The notes: a model not told the origin generated them from the letters alone. Positions 1 to 8,980 are shown, numbered from the stretch's first letter. The stretch is DNA of 64,000 nucleotides from Paraburkholderia sp. (GCF_004298475.1 NZ_SCRP01000002.1:354062-418061), one strand, 5' to 3'. A program made the numbers and translations.

Positions 1-2177
1 AGCGGCAGACGCGCGAGTTCGCGCCCGAGCGGCGTCAGCGCGTTGTCGTCGTCGACGGCGCCGAGTTCGCCCAGCAGTTGATAGCCATCCGCAATCGCGC
101 GGCCCGGCGGCGGTTCGATGAACGGAAATGTTTCGATCGCCGTGAGATGCAGCGATTTCATGCGCAGAATCACCGCCGCGAGCGACGAACGCAAAATTTC
201 CGGATCGGAAAATTTTGGGCGCGAAAGGAAATCCTGCTCTTCGTACAGGCGGATGCAGATACCGTCCGCGACGCGGCCGCAGCGGCCCGCGCGCTGGTTC
301 GCGGCCGCCTGCGCAATCGATTCGATCTGAAGCTGCTCGACCTTGTTGCGGTACGAGTAGCGTTTCACGCGCGCAAGGCCCGTATCGACCACATAACGGA
401 TGCCCGGCACCGTGAGCGACGTTTCCGCGACGTTGGTGGCGAGCACGATGCGGCGCGCGTTCGACGGCTTGAATACGCGCTCCTGCTCCTGGGCCGAAAG
501 CCGCGCGAAAAGCGGCAGGATTTCCGTGTGCGGCGGATGATGCTTGCGCAGCGCCTCGGCGGCGTCGCGAATTTCGCGCTCGCCCGGCAGGAACACGAGC
601 ACGTCGCCCGAGCCTTCGCGGCACAGTTCGTCGACGGCGTCGACGATCGCATCCATCAGATCGCGGTCGCGCGCCGACTCGCGCTGCGGCTTGCCTTTTT
701 CGCGCCCCGTCGTGCCCTGGGCGGCCTTCACCGCCGGGCTGTCCTCGACCACCGGCCGGTAGCGCACCTCGACCGGATACAGCCGCCCGCTCACCTCGAT
801 CACGGGCGCGGGCGTCTCCTCGCCGCCGAAATGGCGTGCAAAACGGTCGGCATCGATGGTCGCCGAAGTCACGATGAGCTTCAGGTCCGGCCTGCGCGGC
901 AAGATCTCTTTCAGATAGCCGAGCAGGAAGTCGATGTTGAGACTGCGCTCGTGCGCCTCGTCGATGATGATCGTGTCGTAGGCCTTGAGCAGCGGATCGG
1001 TCTGCGTCTCCGCGAGCAGGATGCCGTCGGTCATCAGCTTGACCGACGCGCCCGCCGAGAGGTTGTCCGTGAAGCGCACCTTGTAGCCCACCACCTCGCC
1101 GAACGGCGTGGCGAGTTCGTCGGCGATCCGGCGCGCCGTGGCCGACGCCGCGATCCGGCGCGGCTGCGTGTGGCCGATGAGCCCCGTGCCGCCCGCGCCC
1201 AGGCCGCGCCCGAGCGCCAGCGCGATCTTCGGCAACTGCGTGGTCTTGCCCGAGCCGGTCTCGCCGCTCACGATCACGACCTGGTTTTCGGCGATGGCGC
1301 GCGCGATTTCCTCGCGGCGGCCGCTGACCGGCAGCGCTTCGGGGAATGTGATCGGCGGAACGGGATTCGGCTCGACGACGCGGCGTGCGGGGTGCGCTGT
1401 GCGTTCTTTGTGTTCTTTGCTTTCCTTGCGTTCGCCGTTTGCCGCGGACGCAGGCGTGAGCACGCCCGCCTGTGGCTGTGCTTCGCGCGAGACGCGCGCT
1501 TCGGCCGGTTTGGACGCGCGCGGCGCCGTGGCCTGCGGCGGGCGAGGTCTGGCGTCGCGCGATCCTGGCGAAGACGCGCGCGGCGCGGCTGGACGGTCGC
1601 CCGACGGCTTCGGCGGCTGCGCGTCGCGCCGCTCGGTGTGCGCTCCGCGTGCTGGCGACGGATTGTCGTTACGCGGCTTCGCGGATTGCTCGCGACGCGG
1701 TTTATGTTGCTGCGGCTGCGATTGTTGCTGCGGCTGCGGTTGTGACTGGGATTTCGCCTGTGCATCGGCCTGTTGCCCCGCCTGCCGCTCGCGCGGGTGC
1801 GCCGGTTGCTCGCGCTCGCTCCCGAATTTCGCCTGGGACTTCGCTTTCGGCTGCGCTTGCGGCTGCGCTTTCGGCTGCATTTGGCGCTGCATTTCAGGCT
1901 GCTTTTCGCCCTTCGTGAACTGCTTTTCGCGCTCCACAGGTTGCGGCTGCGGCTCCGGCTGAGCGAGCGGTTTATCCGCGCGCTTTTGCTGGTTGCGCGC
2001 GCCGCCAGGCGGTCCGCCACGCACGAGTTCCGCGAGCCGTTGCGCCGACGCGGGCTTCGGCGCCTCGGCATAGCGCTGCGCACCGCGTTTTTCGTGCGCA
2101 CCATCGCGCGCCGCGCCGGTCTCGTCGCGGCTGTTGCTGCCCTGCCCGCCGACAGGTCTTTTGGGTACATTCGACAT
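1..2177 (-). CDS. hrpA: ATP-dependent DEAH-box RNA helicase HrpA, 3' end cut by window
   Basis: About 725 codons are visible and the C-terminal half lies outside the window. The first ~290 residues are a low-complexity stretch rich in Gln, Pro, Lys and Ala with no domain I recognise. The helicase core follows: Walker [10 protein letters not shown] near residue 305, DEAH near residue 405, an SAT motif near 435, then the second RecA-like domain with NQRAGRCGR. HrpA-family proteins unwind RNA and act on mRNA or stalled ribosomes. The ATG at 2177 lies only 8 nt from a TATAAT read on this strand, with no Shine-Dalgarno sequence, so the transcript may be leaderless. Divergent from argA. The family call is secure; the role of the N-terminal extension is unknown. 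Confidence 0.93.
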   Translation of the reverse strand, partial: MSNVPKRPVGGQGSNSRDETGAARDGAHEKRGAQRYAEAPKPASAQRLAELVRGGPPGGARNQQKRADKPLAQPEPQPQPVEREKQFTKGEKQPEMQRQMQPKAQPQAQPKAKSQAKFGSEREQPAHPRERQAGQQADAQAKSQSQPQPQQQSQPQQHKPRREQSAKPRNDNPSPARGAHTERRDAQPPKPSGDRPAAPRASSPGSRDARPRPPQATAPRASKPAEARVSREAQPQAGVLTPASAANGERKESKEHKERTAHPARRVVEPNPVPPITFPEALPVSGRREEIARAIAENQVVIVSGETGSGKTTQLPKIALALGRGLGAGGTGLIGHTQPRRIAASATARRIADELATPFGEVVGYKVRFTDNLSAGASVKLMTDGILLAETQTDPLLKAYDTIIIDEAHERSLNIDFLLGYLKEILPRRPDLKLIVTSATIDADRFARHFGGEETPAPVIEVSGRLYPVEVRYRPVVEDSPAVKAAQGTTGREKGKPQRESARDRDLMDAIVDAVDELCREGSGDVLVFLPGEREIRDAAEALRKHHPPHTEILPLFARLSAQEQERVFKPSNARRIVLATNVAETSLTVPGIRYVVDTGLARVKRYSYRNKVEQLQIESIAQAAANQRAGRCGRVADGICIRLYEEQDFLSRPKFSDPEILRSSLAAVILRMKSLHLTAIETFPFIEPPPGRAIADGYQLLGELGAVDDDNALTPLGRELARLP

Positions 2178-2185
2178 GGGGGCGC

Positions 2186-2193
2186 ATTATAAT
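2186..2193. promoter_or_regulatory. Palindromic -10 element shared by divergent hrpA and argA
   Basis: ATTATAAT is its own reverse complement. It gives a perfect TATAAT at 2188-2193 on the + strand and at 2186-2191 on the - strand. It sits in the 23-bp gap between the two start codons, 7 nt from the argA ATG and 8 nt from the hrpA ATG. Transcription starting at the usual distance would begin at or next to both ATGs. No convincing -35 box is visible on either side. Confidence 0.6.
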
Positions 2194-2200
2194 CCCGGGC

Positions 2201-3580
2201 ATGAATTCCCAAACCGACCTCGTCCCCGCGCCCGCAGGCTCGCCGGCTTCCTCCGGCGCCGCGGAGTCCGTCTCGCAGCACGCGCAGTTCGTCGACTGGA
2301 TGCGATCGGTCGCACCCTACATTCACGCGTTCCATAACAAGACGTTCGTCGTCGGTTTTGGCGGCGAGGTCGTGCACCAGAATCTGCTCAACGCGCTCGT
2401 CGCCGACATCGCGCTGCTGCAGGCCATGGGCATCCAGATCGTGCTCGTGCACGGCTCGCGCCCGCAGGTCGAGGAGCAGATGAGCCTGCACGGCGTCGAA
2501 TCGGAGTTCTCGCACGGCATGCGCATTACCGATGCGCGGGCGCTCGAATCGGCGAAGGAAGCTGCGGGCGAAGTGCGTCTCGACATCGAGGCCGCGATCA
2601 GCCAGGGTCTGCCGAACACGCCGATGGCGCACGCGCACATCAGCGTCGTCTCGGGCAACTTCGTGACGGCGCGGCCCGTGGGCATTCTCGACGGGGTCGA
2701 CTTCCAGCACACGGGTCTCGTGCGCAAGATCGACGCCGACTCGATCAGACATTCGCTGGCTAGCCGCAAGCTCGTGCTGCTCTCGCCGCTCGGCTTCTCG
2801 CCGACCGGCGAGGCGTTCAATCTGTCGATGGAAGACGTTGCCTCGGCTGCGGCCATCGGACTGCGCGCCGACAAGATTATTTTCCTCACGGAAACACCGG
2901 GCCTCATCGACGCGGAAGGCGAGCTGATCCGCGAATTGTCGCTCGACGACGCCTACAAGCTGCACGAAAGCGGCACCGTGCTCGGCGACGCGGCCTTCTA
3001 TCTGAAGCACTCGATTCGCGCGTGCCGCGGCGGCGTCGGCCGTGCGCACATCATTCCGTACGCGCTCGACGGCAGTGTCCTGCTCGAACTGTTCCTGCAC
3101 GACGGCGTGGGCACCATGATCTCGTACGAGAACCTGGAGAGCCTGCGCGAAGCGACGCCGGACGACGTCGGCGGCATTCTCACGCTGATCGAGCCGCTCG
3201 AAATGGACGGCACCCTCGTACGGCGCGGGCGTCACCAGATCGAGCGCGACATCGACCACTTCTCCGTGATCGAGCACGACGGCGTGCTGTTCGGCTGCGC
3301 GGCGCTGTATGCCTACCCGCAGGAGCGCATCGGCGAGATGGCGTGCCTGACCGTATCGCCCGAAGCGCAAGGCGTGGGCGACGGCGAGCGCCTCTTGCGC
3401 CGCATCGAGCAGCGGGCGCGGGCGCGCGGCCTCACACGCATCTTCGTGCTGACGACGCGCACCGAACACTGGTTCCTCAAACGCGGTTTCGTAAAGGCAA
3501 CGGTCGACGATCTGCCCGAAGATCGCCGCCGGCTCTACAACTGGCAGCGCAAGTCGCTCGTGCTGATGAAACAGCTTTGA
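2201..3580 (+). CDS. argA: Amino-acid N-acetyltransferase (N-acetylglutamate synthase)
   Basis: 459 residues with the classical ArgA layout: an amino-acid-kinase fold (about residues 25-290, including GGEVVHQN and the VHGSRPQ loop) followed by a GNAT acetyltransferase domain (about 300-459, with an acetyl-CoA-binding segment around EAQGVGDGERLL). It transfers acetyl from acetyl-CoA to glutamate in the first step of arginine synthesis, and enzymes of this type are normally arginine-inhibited. The start has no Shine-Dalgarno and lies 7 nt after a TATAAT, so leaderless translation is likely. The length is close to E. coli ArgA (443). The next gene, yggX, begins 63 bp downstream. Confidence 0.95.
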   Translation: MNSQTDLVPAPAGSPASSGAAESVSQHAQFVDWMRSVAPYIHAFHNKTFVVGFGGEVVHQNLLNALVADIALLQAMGIQIVLVHGSRPQVEEQMSLHGVESEFSHGMRITDARALESAKEAAGEVRLDIEAAISQGLPNTPMAHAHISVVSGNFVTARPVGILDGVDFQHTGLVRKIDADSIRHSLASRKLVLLSPLGFSPTGEAFNLSMEDVASAAAIGLRADKIIFLTETPGLIDAEGELIRELSLDDAYKLHESGTVLGDAAFYLKHSIRACRGGVGRAHIIPYALDGSVLLELFLHDGVGTMISYENLESLREATPDDVGGILTLIEPLEMDGTLVRRGRHQIERDIDHFSVIEHDGVLFGCAALYAYPQERIGEMACLTVSPEAQGVGDGERLLRRIEQRARARGLTRIFVLTTRTEHWFLKRGFVKATVDDLPEDRRRLYNWQRKSLVLMKQL

Positions 3581-3643
3581 GCGTCCCCATCCACCGATGA
3601 AGCGCGACACCCCCCACACATACGACAACAGGAGTAGCAAAGC

Positions 3644-3919
3644 ATGGCCCGTATGATCCAATGCGCAAAGCTCGGCAAGGAAGCCGAGGGTCTCGACTTT
3701 CCGCCGCTGCCCGGCGAACTTGGCAAGCGCATCTATGAGAGCGTTTCGAAGGAAGCCTGGCAGATGTGGCTCAAGCACCAGACCATGCTGATCAACGAAA
3801 ACCGCCTGAACATGGCCGACCCGCGCGCGCGTCAATACCTGATCAAGCAGACGGAGAAGTTCTTCTTCGGCGACGGCGCCGACCAGGCAGCGGGCTACGT
3901 GCCGCCGACCGAAGGCTGA
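3644..3919 (+). CDS. yggX: Fe(2+)-trafficking / oxidative damage protection protein YggX
   Basis: 91 residues, the usual family size, starting [16 protein letters not shown] with the conserved Cys7 and the [18 protein letters not shown] block typical of YggX. The family protects iron-sulfur proteins from oxidants and is linked to iron handling and MutY function. A good Shine-Dalgarno (AGGAG) lies at about 3631-3635. It probably shares the argA transcript, and a strong terminator follows. Confidence 0.95.
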   Translation: MARMIQCAKLGKEAEGLDFPPLPGELGKRIYESVSKEAWQMWLKHQTMLINENRLNMADPRARQYLIKQTEKFFFGDGADQAAGYVPPTEG

Positions 3920-3970
3920 TCCGCGCCTCGGCCTCGCCCAATCGCGACAAGTCGCCTACCGGCATGAAGA

Positions 3971-3997
3971 AATCCGCGCCCCGAGCGCGGATTTTAT
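3971..3997 (+). terminator. Rho-independent terminator after yggX
   Basis: A 9-bp perfect stem (AATCCGCGC, 3971-3979, with GCGCGGATT, 3985-3993) and a 5-nt loop, followed by TTATT. It ends the argA-yggX unit and faces the convergent phosphoesterase gene. Confidence 0.85.
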
Positions 3998-4036
3998 TTG
4001 TGCACGCTGATTGCACGGGTTTGCGGCGGTAGCGCG

Positions 4037-4516
4037 TTACGCGACCAACTGTGCATGCTCGACGCTCAGTTCGCCCGATTTTCCGATAGTCAACATCGCA
4101 GCCGTAACGGGCAGCCTGAAACGGCGTGGCCCCGCGCTGCCCGGATTCACATAGAGCACGCCATCGCGAGCCTCCAGCGAAGGCTTGTGCGAATGACCGC
4201 TCACGACCACCGCAATGCCGCGGCTCGCGGGGTCGTCGCGCAGATCAGGTAATTCGTGCACGACCGCGATCTTCACGCCGCCGATTTCCAGCACCGTTTG
4301 CACCGGAAGCGCTTCAGCCCATGCTCCGCGATCGTTGTTGCCGCGTACTGCGGTCAGCGGCGCAATCACGGCGAGTGCCGCAAGCACGGACGAATCGCAA
4401 ATGTCCCCCGCGTGAACGATCGCGTCACAGCCGGCAAGAAAACGCAGCAGTTCGGGCCGCACCAGATTGTGCGTATCGGAAACCAGGGCAACGCGAAACG
4501 GGTTTGGTACAGGCAT
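4037..4516 (-). CDS. YfcE/MJ0936-type metallophosphoesterase
   Basis: 159 residues carrying all the metal-binding motifs of the small calcineurin-like phosphodiesterases: DTH (residues 14-16), HAGDICD, RGNND and SGHSHKP. Enzymes of this group are dinuclear-metal phosphodiesterases active on artificial substrates such as bis-pNPP; their cellular substrate is usually unknown. Starts MPVPNPF. Convergent with yggX. The gap of about 110 bp to the cupin gene upstream holds no recognisable feature. Confidence 0.88.
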   Translation of the reverse strand: MPVPNPFRVALVSDTHNLVRPELLRFLAGCDAIVHAGDICDSSVLAALAVIAPLTAVRGNNDRGAWAEALPVQTVLEIGGVKIAVVHELPDLRDDPASRGIAVVVSGHSHKPSLEARDGVLYVNPGSAGPRRFRLPVTAAMLTIGKSGELSVEHAQLVA

Positions 4517-4628
4517 GAGTTGCGCAAGCGCGGTCTGGCACGCGAAGGGCGTGCAAATAGGGTTCAGGCGCGATTATCGTCGATGGTGTTCAGCGCCTGG
4601 GTAAGATCGGAAACCCGCAGCCCCGGTT

Positions 4629-5003
4629 TCAGGCCTCACTCTCCGCCTCGCCCTCATCCGCACTGAAGTAAACGGTGAGCCAGACAGTCGGCGCCGTCTC
4701 GTCGGTCCACGCCACGCGATGCCGGCAATGCGCCGGAATGTACACGTAGTCGCCCGGCAGCAACTGCCGCCGCACGGGCATGTCGGCTTCGAATTGCAGG
4801 GCTGCGGCGCCCGTCAGCACCACCACCCATTCGTCGCGCGGATCGTCGTACCAGAATCCATCCGGGCTCGTCTGTCCTGTCGATATGATCCGTTCGATCA
4901 TCAAACCGCGCTGCGTCACGAGCCGGTCGATGCGCTCGCTCGTCGCCTCGTGTTCGATGCCCACGAACAGGTTGCCGGACGCACCCGGCGAGATCGCGCT
5001 CAT
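4629..5003 (-). CDS. Small single-domain cupin protein
   Basis: 124 residues forming one cupin barrel; the second cupin motif is clear (PGDYVYIPAHCRHRV) and the first is degenerate (DPRDEWVVVLTG). The substrate cannot be deduced. Its ATG overlaps the stop of the upstream oxidoreductase gene (ATGA at 5000-5003), so the two are almost certainly translationally coupled and may act in one process. Small cupins of this type are often uncharacterised metal-dependent sensors or isomerases. Confidence 0.8.
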   Translation of the reverse strand: MSAISPGASGNLFVGIEHEATSERIDRLVTQRGLMIERIISTGQTSPDGFWYDDPRDEWVVVLTGAAALQFEADMPVRRQLLPGDYVYIPAHCRHRVAWTDETAPTVWLTVYFSADEGEAESEA

Positions 5004-6385
5004 TTCAGTGGCCTCAGTCCGTCGAGCAGCGTCGGCACCAGCTCGCTCACGGTCGGGTGAATATGCATCGCAAACTGCAGCGTCGTATACGGCGCATCGG
5101 CAGTCATGATGTCGATGAACGTGTGGATCGCTTCGTCGCCCTCGATGCCGAAGATCGACGCGCTCAGTATGCGCTTCGTCTGCGCATCCACCAGCGCCTT
5201 CATGAAACCATCCGTCTCGCCACGCTCGCGGGCGCGGCCCACGCGCGACATCGGCATGGTCGAAACCAGCGCAGGCCGCCCGCTTTCGCGCACTGCGCGT
5301 TCGCTCATGCCTACGCGCGCGAGCGGTGGATCGACGAACACCGCATAGGCCGGGATACGCGCGTCGGCGCTGCGATTGCCGTCATCGAGCAGATTGGCCG
5401 CGATGATCTGGTAGTCGTCGTACGAGCTATGTGTAAACGCGCCACGCCCGTTCACGTCGCCAAGCGCCCAGACGCCTTCGACCTTCGTGCGCAACTGCCC
5501 GTCGACTGGGATGATGCCGTGCGCGTCGCGTGCGATGCCCGCCGCTTCCAGCCCCAGATCATCCGTGTTCGGGATGCGTCCCGTCGCGAACAGCAGGTGC
5601 GAGACGTCGAGCACCGCATCGTCGAGGGCAATGCGTGTGCCGCCGTCGCCGAGCGGCTCGACGGCGCGCGGGGCCGTTCCGAAACGAAACTCGACACCCT
5701 CGCGCGCCATCACCTCCTGTACCGCAAGGGCGACATCTTCGTCTTCGCGCGCGAGCACGCGCGCACCGCGCACGAGCACCGTGACGCGGCTGCCGAAACG
5801 CCGGAAGATCTGCGCGAATTCGAGCGCGATATAGCTGCCGCCGACTATAGCCAGATGCGACGGCAGCGTATCGAGCGCAAGGATCGAGGAGTTGGTTTCG
5901 TATCGGATACGTTCGAGGCCGGGAATCGACGGCACCGAGGCGCGCGTGCCGGTATTGAGGAAAATTTCCGGGGCATCGAGTGCGAGCGCCTCCCCTCCGG
6001 CTGCCTCGACGCTCACCGCATGCGGCCCCGTGAAGCGCGCGTGTCCCTGAAACACCGTGACGTTGGGCGTCGCACGCAGCCAGCGCTCGACGCTGTCGCG
6101 TGAAGCGCCGATGATGCGGTCCTTGCGCGCCTTCACGAAAGCAAGATCGACACGCACATCGCCGTCCACCTGCACGCCAAAGTCCGCTGCATGGCGTGCG
6201 ACATGCGCGGCGCGCGCGCAGGCGACATAAGCCTTGGTCGGCGTACATCCGACGTTCACACAGGTGCCGCCGAACGCAGCGCGCTCGACCACCGCGGTCT
6301 TGCGGCCGCTCTTGCCGAGGCGCACGGCAAGCGCAGGCCCGCTCTGCCCCGTGCCGATCACGATTGCGTCGAAATGTTGTGACAT
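5000..6385 (-). CDS. Mercuric-reductase-like FAD/NAD(P) disulfide oxidoreductase
   Basis: 461 residues when started at 6385, which is preceded by a GGAG Shine-Dalgarno; a longer reading to 6454 is possible but has no ribosome site. It is a class I pyridine nucleotide-disulfide oxidoreductase: FAD-binding GTGQSG (11-16), redox-active pair Cys42/Cys47 in GGTCVNVGC, a second Rossmann fold near residue 170, and a C-terminal dimerisation domain with HIHPT. It lacks the N-terminal heavy-metal domain of MerA, and no mer genes are nearby, so mercury reduction is unlikely. The physiological substrate is unknown. Coupled to the downstream cupin by an ATGA overlap. Confidence 0.88.
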   Translation of the reverse strand: MSQHFDAIVIGTGQSGPALAVRLGKSGRKTAVVERAAFGGTCVNVGCTPTKAYVACARAAHVARHAADFGVQVDGDVRVDLAFVKARKDRIIGASRDSVERWLRATPNVTVFQGHARFTGPHAVSVEAAGGEALALDAPEIFLNTGTRASVPSIPGLERIRYETNSSILALDTLPSHLAIVGGSYIALEFAQIFRRFGSRVTVLVRGARVLAREDEDVALAVQEVMAREGVEFRFGTAPRAVEPLGDGGTRIALDDAVLDVSHLLFATGRIPNTDDLGLEAAGIARDAHGIIPVDGQLRTKVEGVWALGDVNGRGAFTHSSYDDYQIIAANLLDDGNRSADARIPAYAVFVDPPLARVGMSERAVRESGRPALVSTMPMSRVGRARERGETDGFMKALVDAQTKRILSASIFGIEGDEAIHTFIDIMTADAPYTTLQFAMHIHPTVSELVPTLLDGLRPLK

Positions 6386-6545
6386 GCCGCCTCTCCTTCG
6401 TGAGTTTGCGTGAACGCAGTGCCCTGACCGCAGTGCCCTAACGATTCGCGGCATCTTACGCCTGTCGTTCTAACGACGACGCCCGCGCGCACGTGCGCCG
6501 CCAGGCGATATCGAATGACATTTTTCCCGTAAGGAAATCAGCAAC

Positions 6546-6576
6546 AAAAGAGCCGCCCCGCAGCGCGGGACGGCTC
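6546..6576 (-). terminator. Rho-independent terminator of the 64-aa ORF
   Basis: 12-bp stem GAGCCGCCCCGC / GCGGGACGGCTC with one mismatch and an AGC loop, followed on the - strand by TTTTGTTG. It lies about 80 bp past the stop of the small ORF at 6657-6851. Confidence 0.75.
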
Positions 6577-6656
6577 GCGGACTCACGCTACGACACTAAA
6601 CAAGCAGTGCCGGCGCGAGTCAGGGGATCAGGGTTTCGTACCGGCAATCCGGGGCT

Positions 6657-6851
6657 TCAGTGAACGCACTCGCCATGCGCAGCGCACAACAGTTCGCGCG
6701 AACGTTGCAGCGCGGCACGCGCACTGCGCGTGGCGACGATCAGTCCGACCTGGCTCAGATTGAAGTCGGTCGAAACCATCATCTGCATCAGGTCCACCAT
6801 GGGTAAAACCAGTGCAGGTTGAAATAGCTGGCGTTCGATAAAGGATTTCAT
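6657..6851 (-). CDS. Small hypothetical protein (64 aa)
   Basis: The reading from ATG 6851 (MKSFIERQLF) has a GGAG Shine-Dalgarno about 8 nt upstream and gives 64 residues; a longer start at 6902 has none. The product has a hydrophobic, Met-rich central part (VLPMVDLMQMMVSTDF) and a basic segment with many Arg and Ala residues, and ends with two Cys and two His residues. I recognise no family. The dedicated terminator downstream supports a real transcription unit. Confidence 0.55.
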   Translation of the reverse strand: MKSFIERQLFQPALVLPMVDLMQMMVSTDFNLSQVGLIVATRSARAALQRSRELLCAAHGECVH

Positions 6852-6902
6852 GATGGCTCCCGCTTCGCCATCGCCTCCTGCGGGATGCCATGGCGTTTCC
6901 AT

Positions 6903-7536
6903 ATGTGTGCCATTCTAGAAACCCGTCATTCCCCGATAAATGGGCCGTATACGAAGTCACTTATCGCGCAAGACGAACAATCGACGCAGAACAGCCGCAC
7001 GAAGCCGGCTGCGCAACATTTTCCCGAACCAGATTCCCTTTCGCACGCAGCACCCGCTGCACCGCATCACCACAAAACACGTCAATTCGTGCGATGAATT
7101 CCTGAGTCGTATGAGCAGCAACGGGAAACTGAATCTGGCAGCGCGCATTCGACGTCCGCGTCGTGATCGGCTTCGCACGGCTTCTCGCGAACTGCACCGT
7201 GACACAAGTGCAGGCTCACATAAGCGGCTCGCACAAGGCGTCCCGGACCTCGGCGTGCGCAGCCACTGCGAGCGCTTCCGTTCGTCCTACCTGGTTTCCA
7301 GGTCGGCGCCAGATCGGCAACCGTGTCGCCCACAACCAGTCTGCCGCGCTGTCCCGGTTGCAAACGCAACCGTTATCGCCCGGCTGGTGCCGTTCGGCGC
7401 GTGAATGTGCTGGCTGATTGACACACAGTCGTTGCAACGCGGCGCAGCATCGTGCGGCGCATCGCGTCATCCCGATTATTTTGGGTTGCAATCACTACTA
7501 TGACGCGGCGACAATGCACCGGTATCTGGAGGATCT
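6903..7536. other. Intergenic stretch with no recognisable gene
   Basis: Open frames exist on both strands because of the high GC content, but none has a convincing ribosome site, motif or codon pattern. I see no repeats and no RNA gene. Confidence 0.5.
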
Positions 7537-7809
7537 ATGAGAGGACTCGTCCTGCTAGCCGGAGTCAGCGTGCTGGCAGCGTGCACATCGGTAACCGATG
7601 TGCACTCGCAACAAGATGGGCATTTGATCGTGACGAGCCGCGCACGCTGGAACATCGTGTCCTGGAATCGCGTGCGCAACGCCGGTATCGGCGAGGCACA
7701 GGCCTACTGCAAAAAATTCAGGAAGGAAATGCACACCGTCGAAATGCACACCGAGGGGCTGCGCGACGTAACGGCGCAATCAGTTGTATTGATCTTCGAC
7801 TGCATCTGA
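7537..7809 (+). CDS. Small predicted lipoprotein (90 aa)
   Basis: Starts MRGLVLLAGVSVLAAC: a short basic n-region, a hydrophobic core and a lipobox LAAC with Cys16 as the lipid-modified residue. The mature ~75 residues contain YCKKFRKEMH and a final Cys (FDCI), so a disulfide with the other mature Cys is possible. A GGAGG Shine-Dalgarno lies 4-8 nt before the ATG. The family resembles short hypothetical lipoproteins of Burkholderiales; function unknown. Confidence 0.75.
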   Translation: MRGLVLLAGVSVLAACTSVTDVHSQQDGHLIVTSRARWNIVSWNRVRNAGIGEAQAYCKKFRKEMHTVEMHTEGLRDVTAQSVVLIFDCI

Positions 7810-8005
7810 GCCGGTACGTCCACTGCCTGGCGCTGCGGGCCACCACGTTGAGCTGGCCGGGCATGCCATCCGATCCGCAACCATTTCCAATTGCGACGTC
7901 ATTCTCGTTGTCGCAATAAATTATTGCCCTTCTCCCTACTATTCAGACAGCATTCCCAGGATACACTGGCGACACATTTCGTTACGCTTCGTCGCAGGTG
8001 GTTAC

Positions 8006-8107
8006 ATGGTGACCGCATTTCTCATTGTGTGTCCGTTCGGGATTCTTGCCCTGTTTGGTTTCGCCCGGATGATCGATCCGCGCACGGGTCGATTCCGACA
8101 CCGATAA
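8006..8107 (+). CDS. Possible 33-aa single-span membrane protein
   Basis: ATG 8006 to TAA 8105-8107 encodes MVTAFLIVCPFGILALFG followed by FARMIDPRTGRFRHR. It has one hydrophobic helix and a positively charged tail, an arrangement typical of small inner-membrane proteins. AGGTGG lies 6-11 nt upstream as a moderate ribosome site. It is far below usual annotation cut-offs; the surrounding 7810-8538 region holds no other convincing gene, so this is tentative. Confidence 0.3.
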   Translation: MVTAFLIVCPFGILALFGFARMIDPRTGRFRHR

Positions 8108-8538
8108 TCCCTGCCGCTTCAGCCGTTGTTCGCATTGGCTTCCCGAATCCTCGGCCACATCGGTCATTCGGCACGACGCGATCAACCGGGTTCGCCGCAT
8201 CGCCGCGGTGGAAACCTTCGCGCAGCAACGCCCGTCTCCTTCCCCGTAGTTGCACGCAAGCGCAATGCGCCCGGCCTGTTGGCCCGCTCGCGCTGGAGCA
8301 GTTGCCATGCAGCGGTACGCCTTCCCGGCGTGACGCTTGCGCGAGCGGCACCGGTACAACACCGGCTCTGTCCTGCGCACAACCCACACCGCTCATCTGA
8401 ATCTCCCAGGTCGCCTCGCGTGATCTGTGTCGCCAACACGCAACTGAGTCGCGCTCGATACCCGCAGCGAACGATACATTTGCATCACTAATGATTTGAC
8501 TGACACTCAAACGAAGCACGTCTTGAACCGGTCGCTGA
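8108..8538. other. Intergenic stretch with no convincing gene
   Basis: A - strand frame starting at 8396 (124 codons to 8022) has a GGGAG ahead of its ATG, but its Cys- and Arg-rich composition looks random and it overlaps the small ORF at 8006. Nothing else is recognisable. Confidence 0.4.
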
Positions 8539-8577
8539 AAAAGCAAAACCCGCGAAACCTCAGGCTTTCGCGGGTTT
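8539..8577 (-). terminator. Terminator of the tRNA-Leu gene
   Basis: Perfect 12-bp stem AAACCCGCGAAA (8546-8557) with TTTCGCGGGTTT (8566-8577) and an 8-nt loop; the - strand continues TGCTTTTT. Confidence 0.85.
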
Positions 8578-8610
8578 GCTGGATTTCCCGGACTGGGCGG
8601 GAGAATTCTT

Positions 8611-8980
8611 TGGTGCCGGGGACCGGACTCGAACCGGCAAGCCGTAAGGCGGCGGATTTTCGTCACACCACGTCTTTCGACGCCGCGCGCATCGCTCTGC
8701 GCGCGTTCGTGCGCTGGACTATGCCTTCGCCCTAGCCACGCACAGCGTCTTGCACGCTGCGCACCGCCTTAGGCGCCCCCCGTCTAGTCTCTACACCTTC
8801 CGCGCCGCCGCGCATGCGCAGCAACCGGCTTGGCTCGGCGTTGCCTCGGCGCCGTTCGCGCTCTCGCGCCGTACGGCCCAGGGGGTTCGCCGAATTTGAG
8901 GGGTTCTGCACCGGCCGTTTCTGGCCGGGCACTCAAATTTCATTTAAGTCCGCTATGTTTACCAATTTCATCACCCCGGC
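8611..8980 (-). tRNA. tRNA-Leu(UAA) interrupted by a group I intron
   Basis: The exons are 8946-8980 (35 nt) and 8611-8660 (50 nt). Joined they give an 85-nt tRNA: acceptor GCCGGGG/CCCCGGC, anticodon stem GCGGA/TCCGC around loop CTTAAAA (anticodon UAA), a short variable arm GCCTTACGGC, T-arm GGTTCGAGTCC, and an encoded CCA at 8611-8613. The exon junction falls between U34 and A35, the classical tRNA-Leu(UAA) group I insertion point. No other gene is nearby, and a terminator follows. Confidence 0.93.
8661..8945 (-). ncRNA. Group I self-splicing intron (285 nt) in tRNA-Leu(UAA)
   Basis: The 5' exon ends in U and the intron ends in G, as group I chemistry requires. Core blocks in order on the - strand closely match my recollection of the Azoarcus tRNA-Ile intron: TCAAATTCGGCGAA (P/P4 strand), GGCAACGCCGAGCC, GAAGGTGTAGAGACTAGACG (R, with P7 5' strand AGACTA), CCTAAGGC, and GAAGGCATAGTCCAG (S, with P7 3' strand). 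A P2-type hairpin CCGGCC/GGCCGG lies near the 5' end. There is no homing-endonuclease ORF. Subclass IC3 is inferred from the resemblance. Confidence 0.92.

Noticed and set aside
5000-6385. Mercury resistance
   Set aside because: No heavy-metal domain, no C-terminal Cys pair and no merR, merT or merP nearby; only the common disulfide oxidoreductase fold is shared.
8611-8980. tmRNA (ssrA), because a tRNA-like end is joined to a ~370-nt RNA
   Set aside because: Both halves form a complete tRNA-Leu with its own anticodon arm, and the inserted piece has group I core motifs and proper splice-site bases; no tag-peptide reading frame is present.
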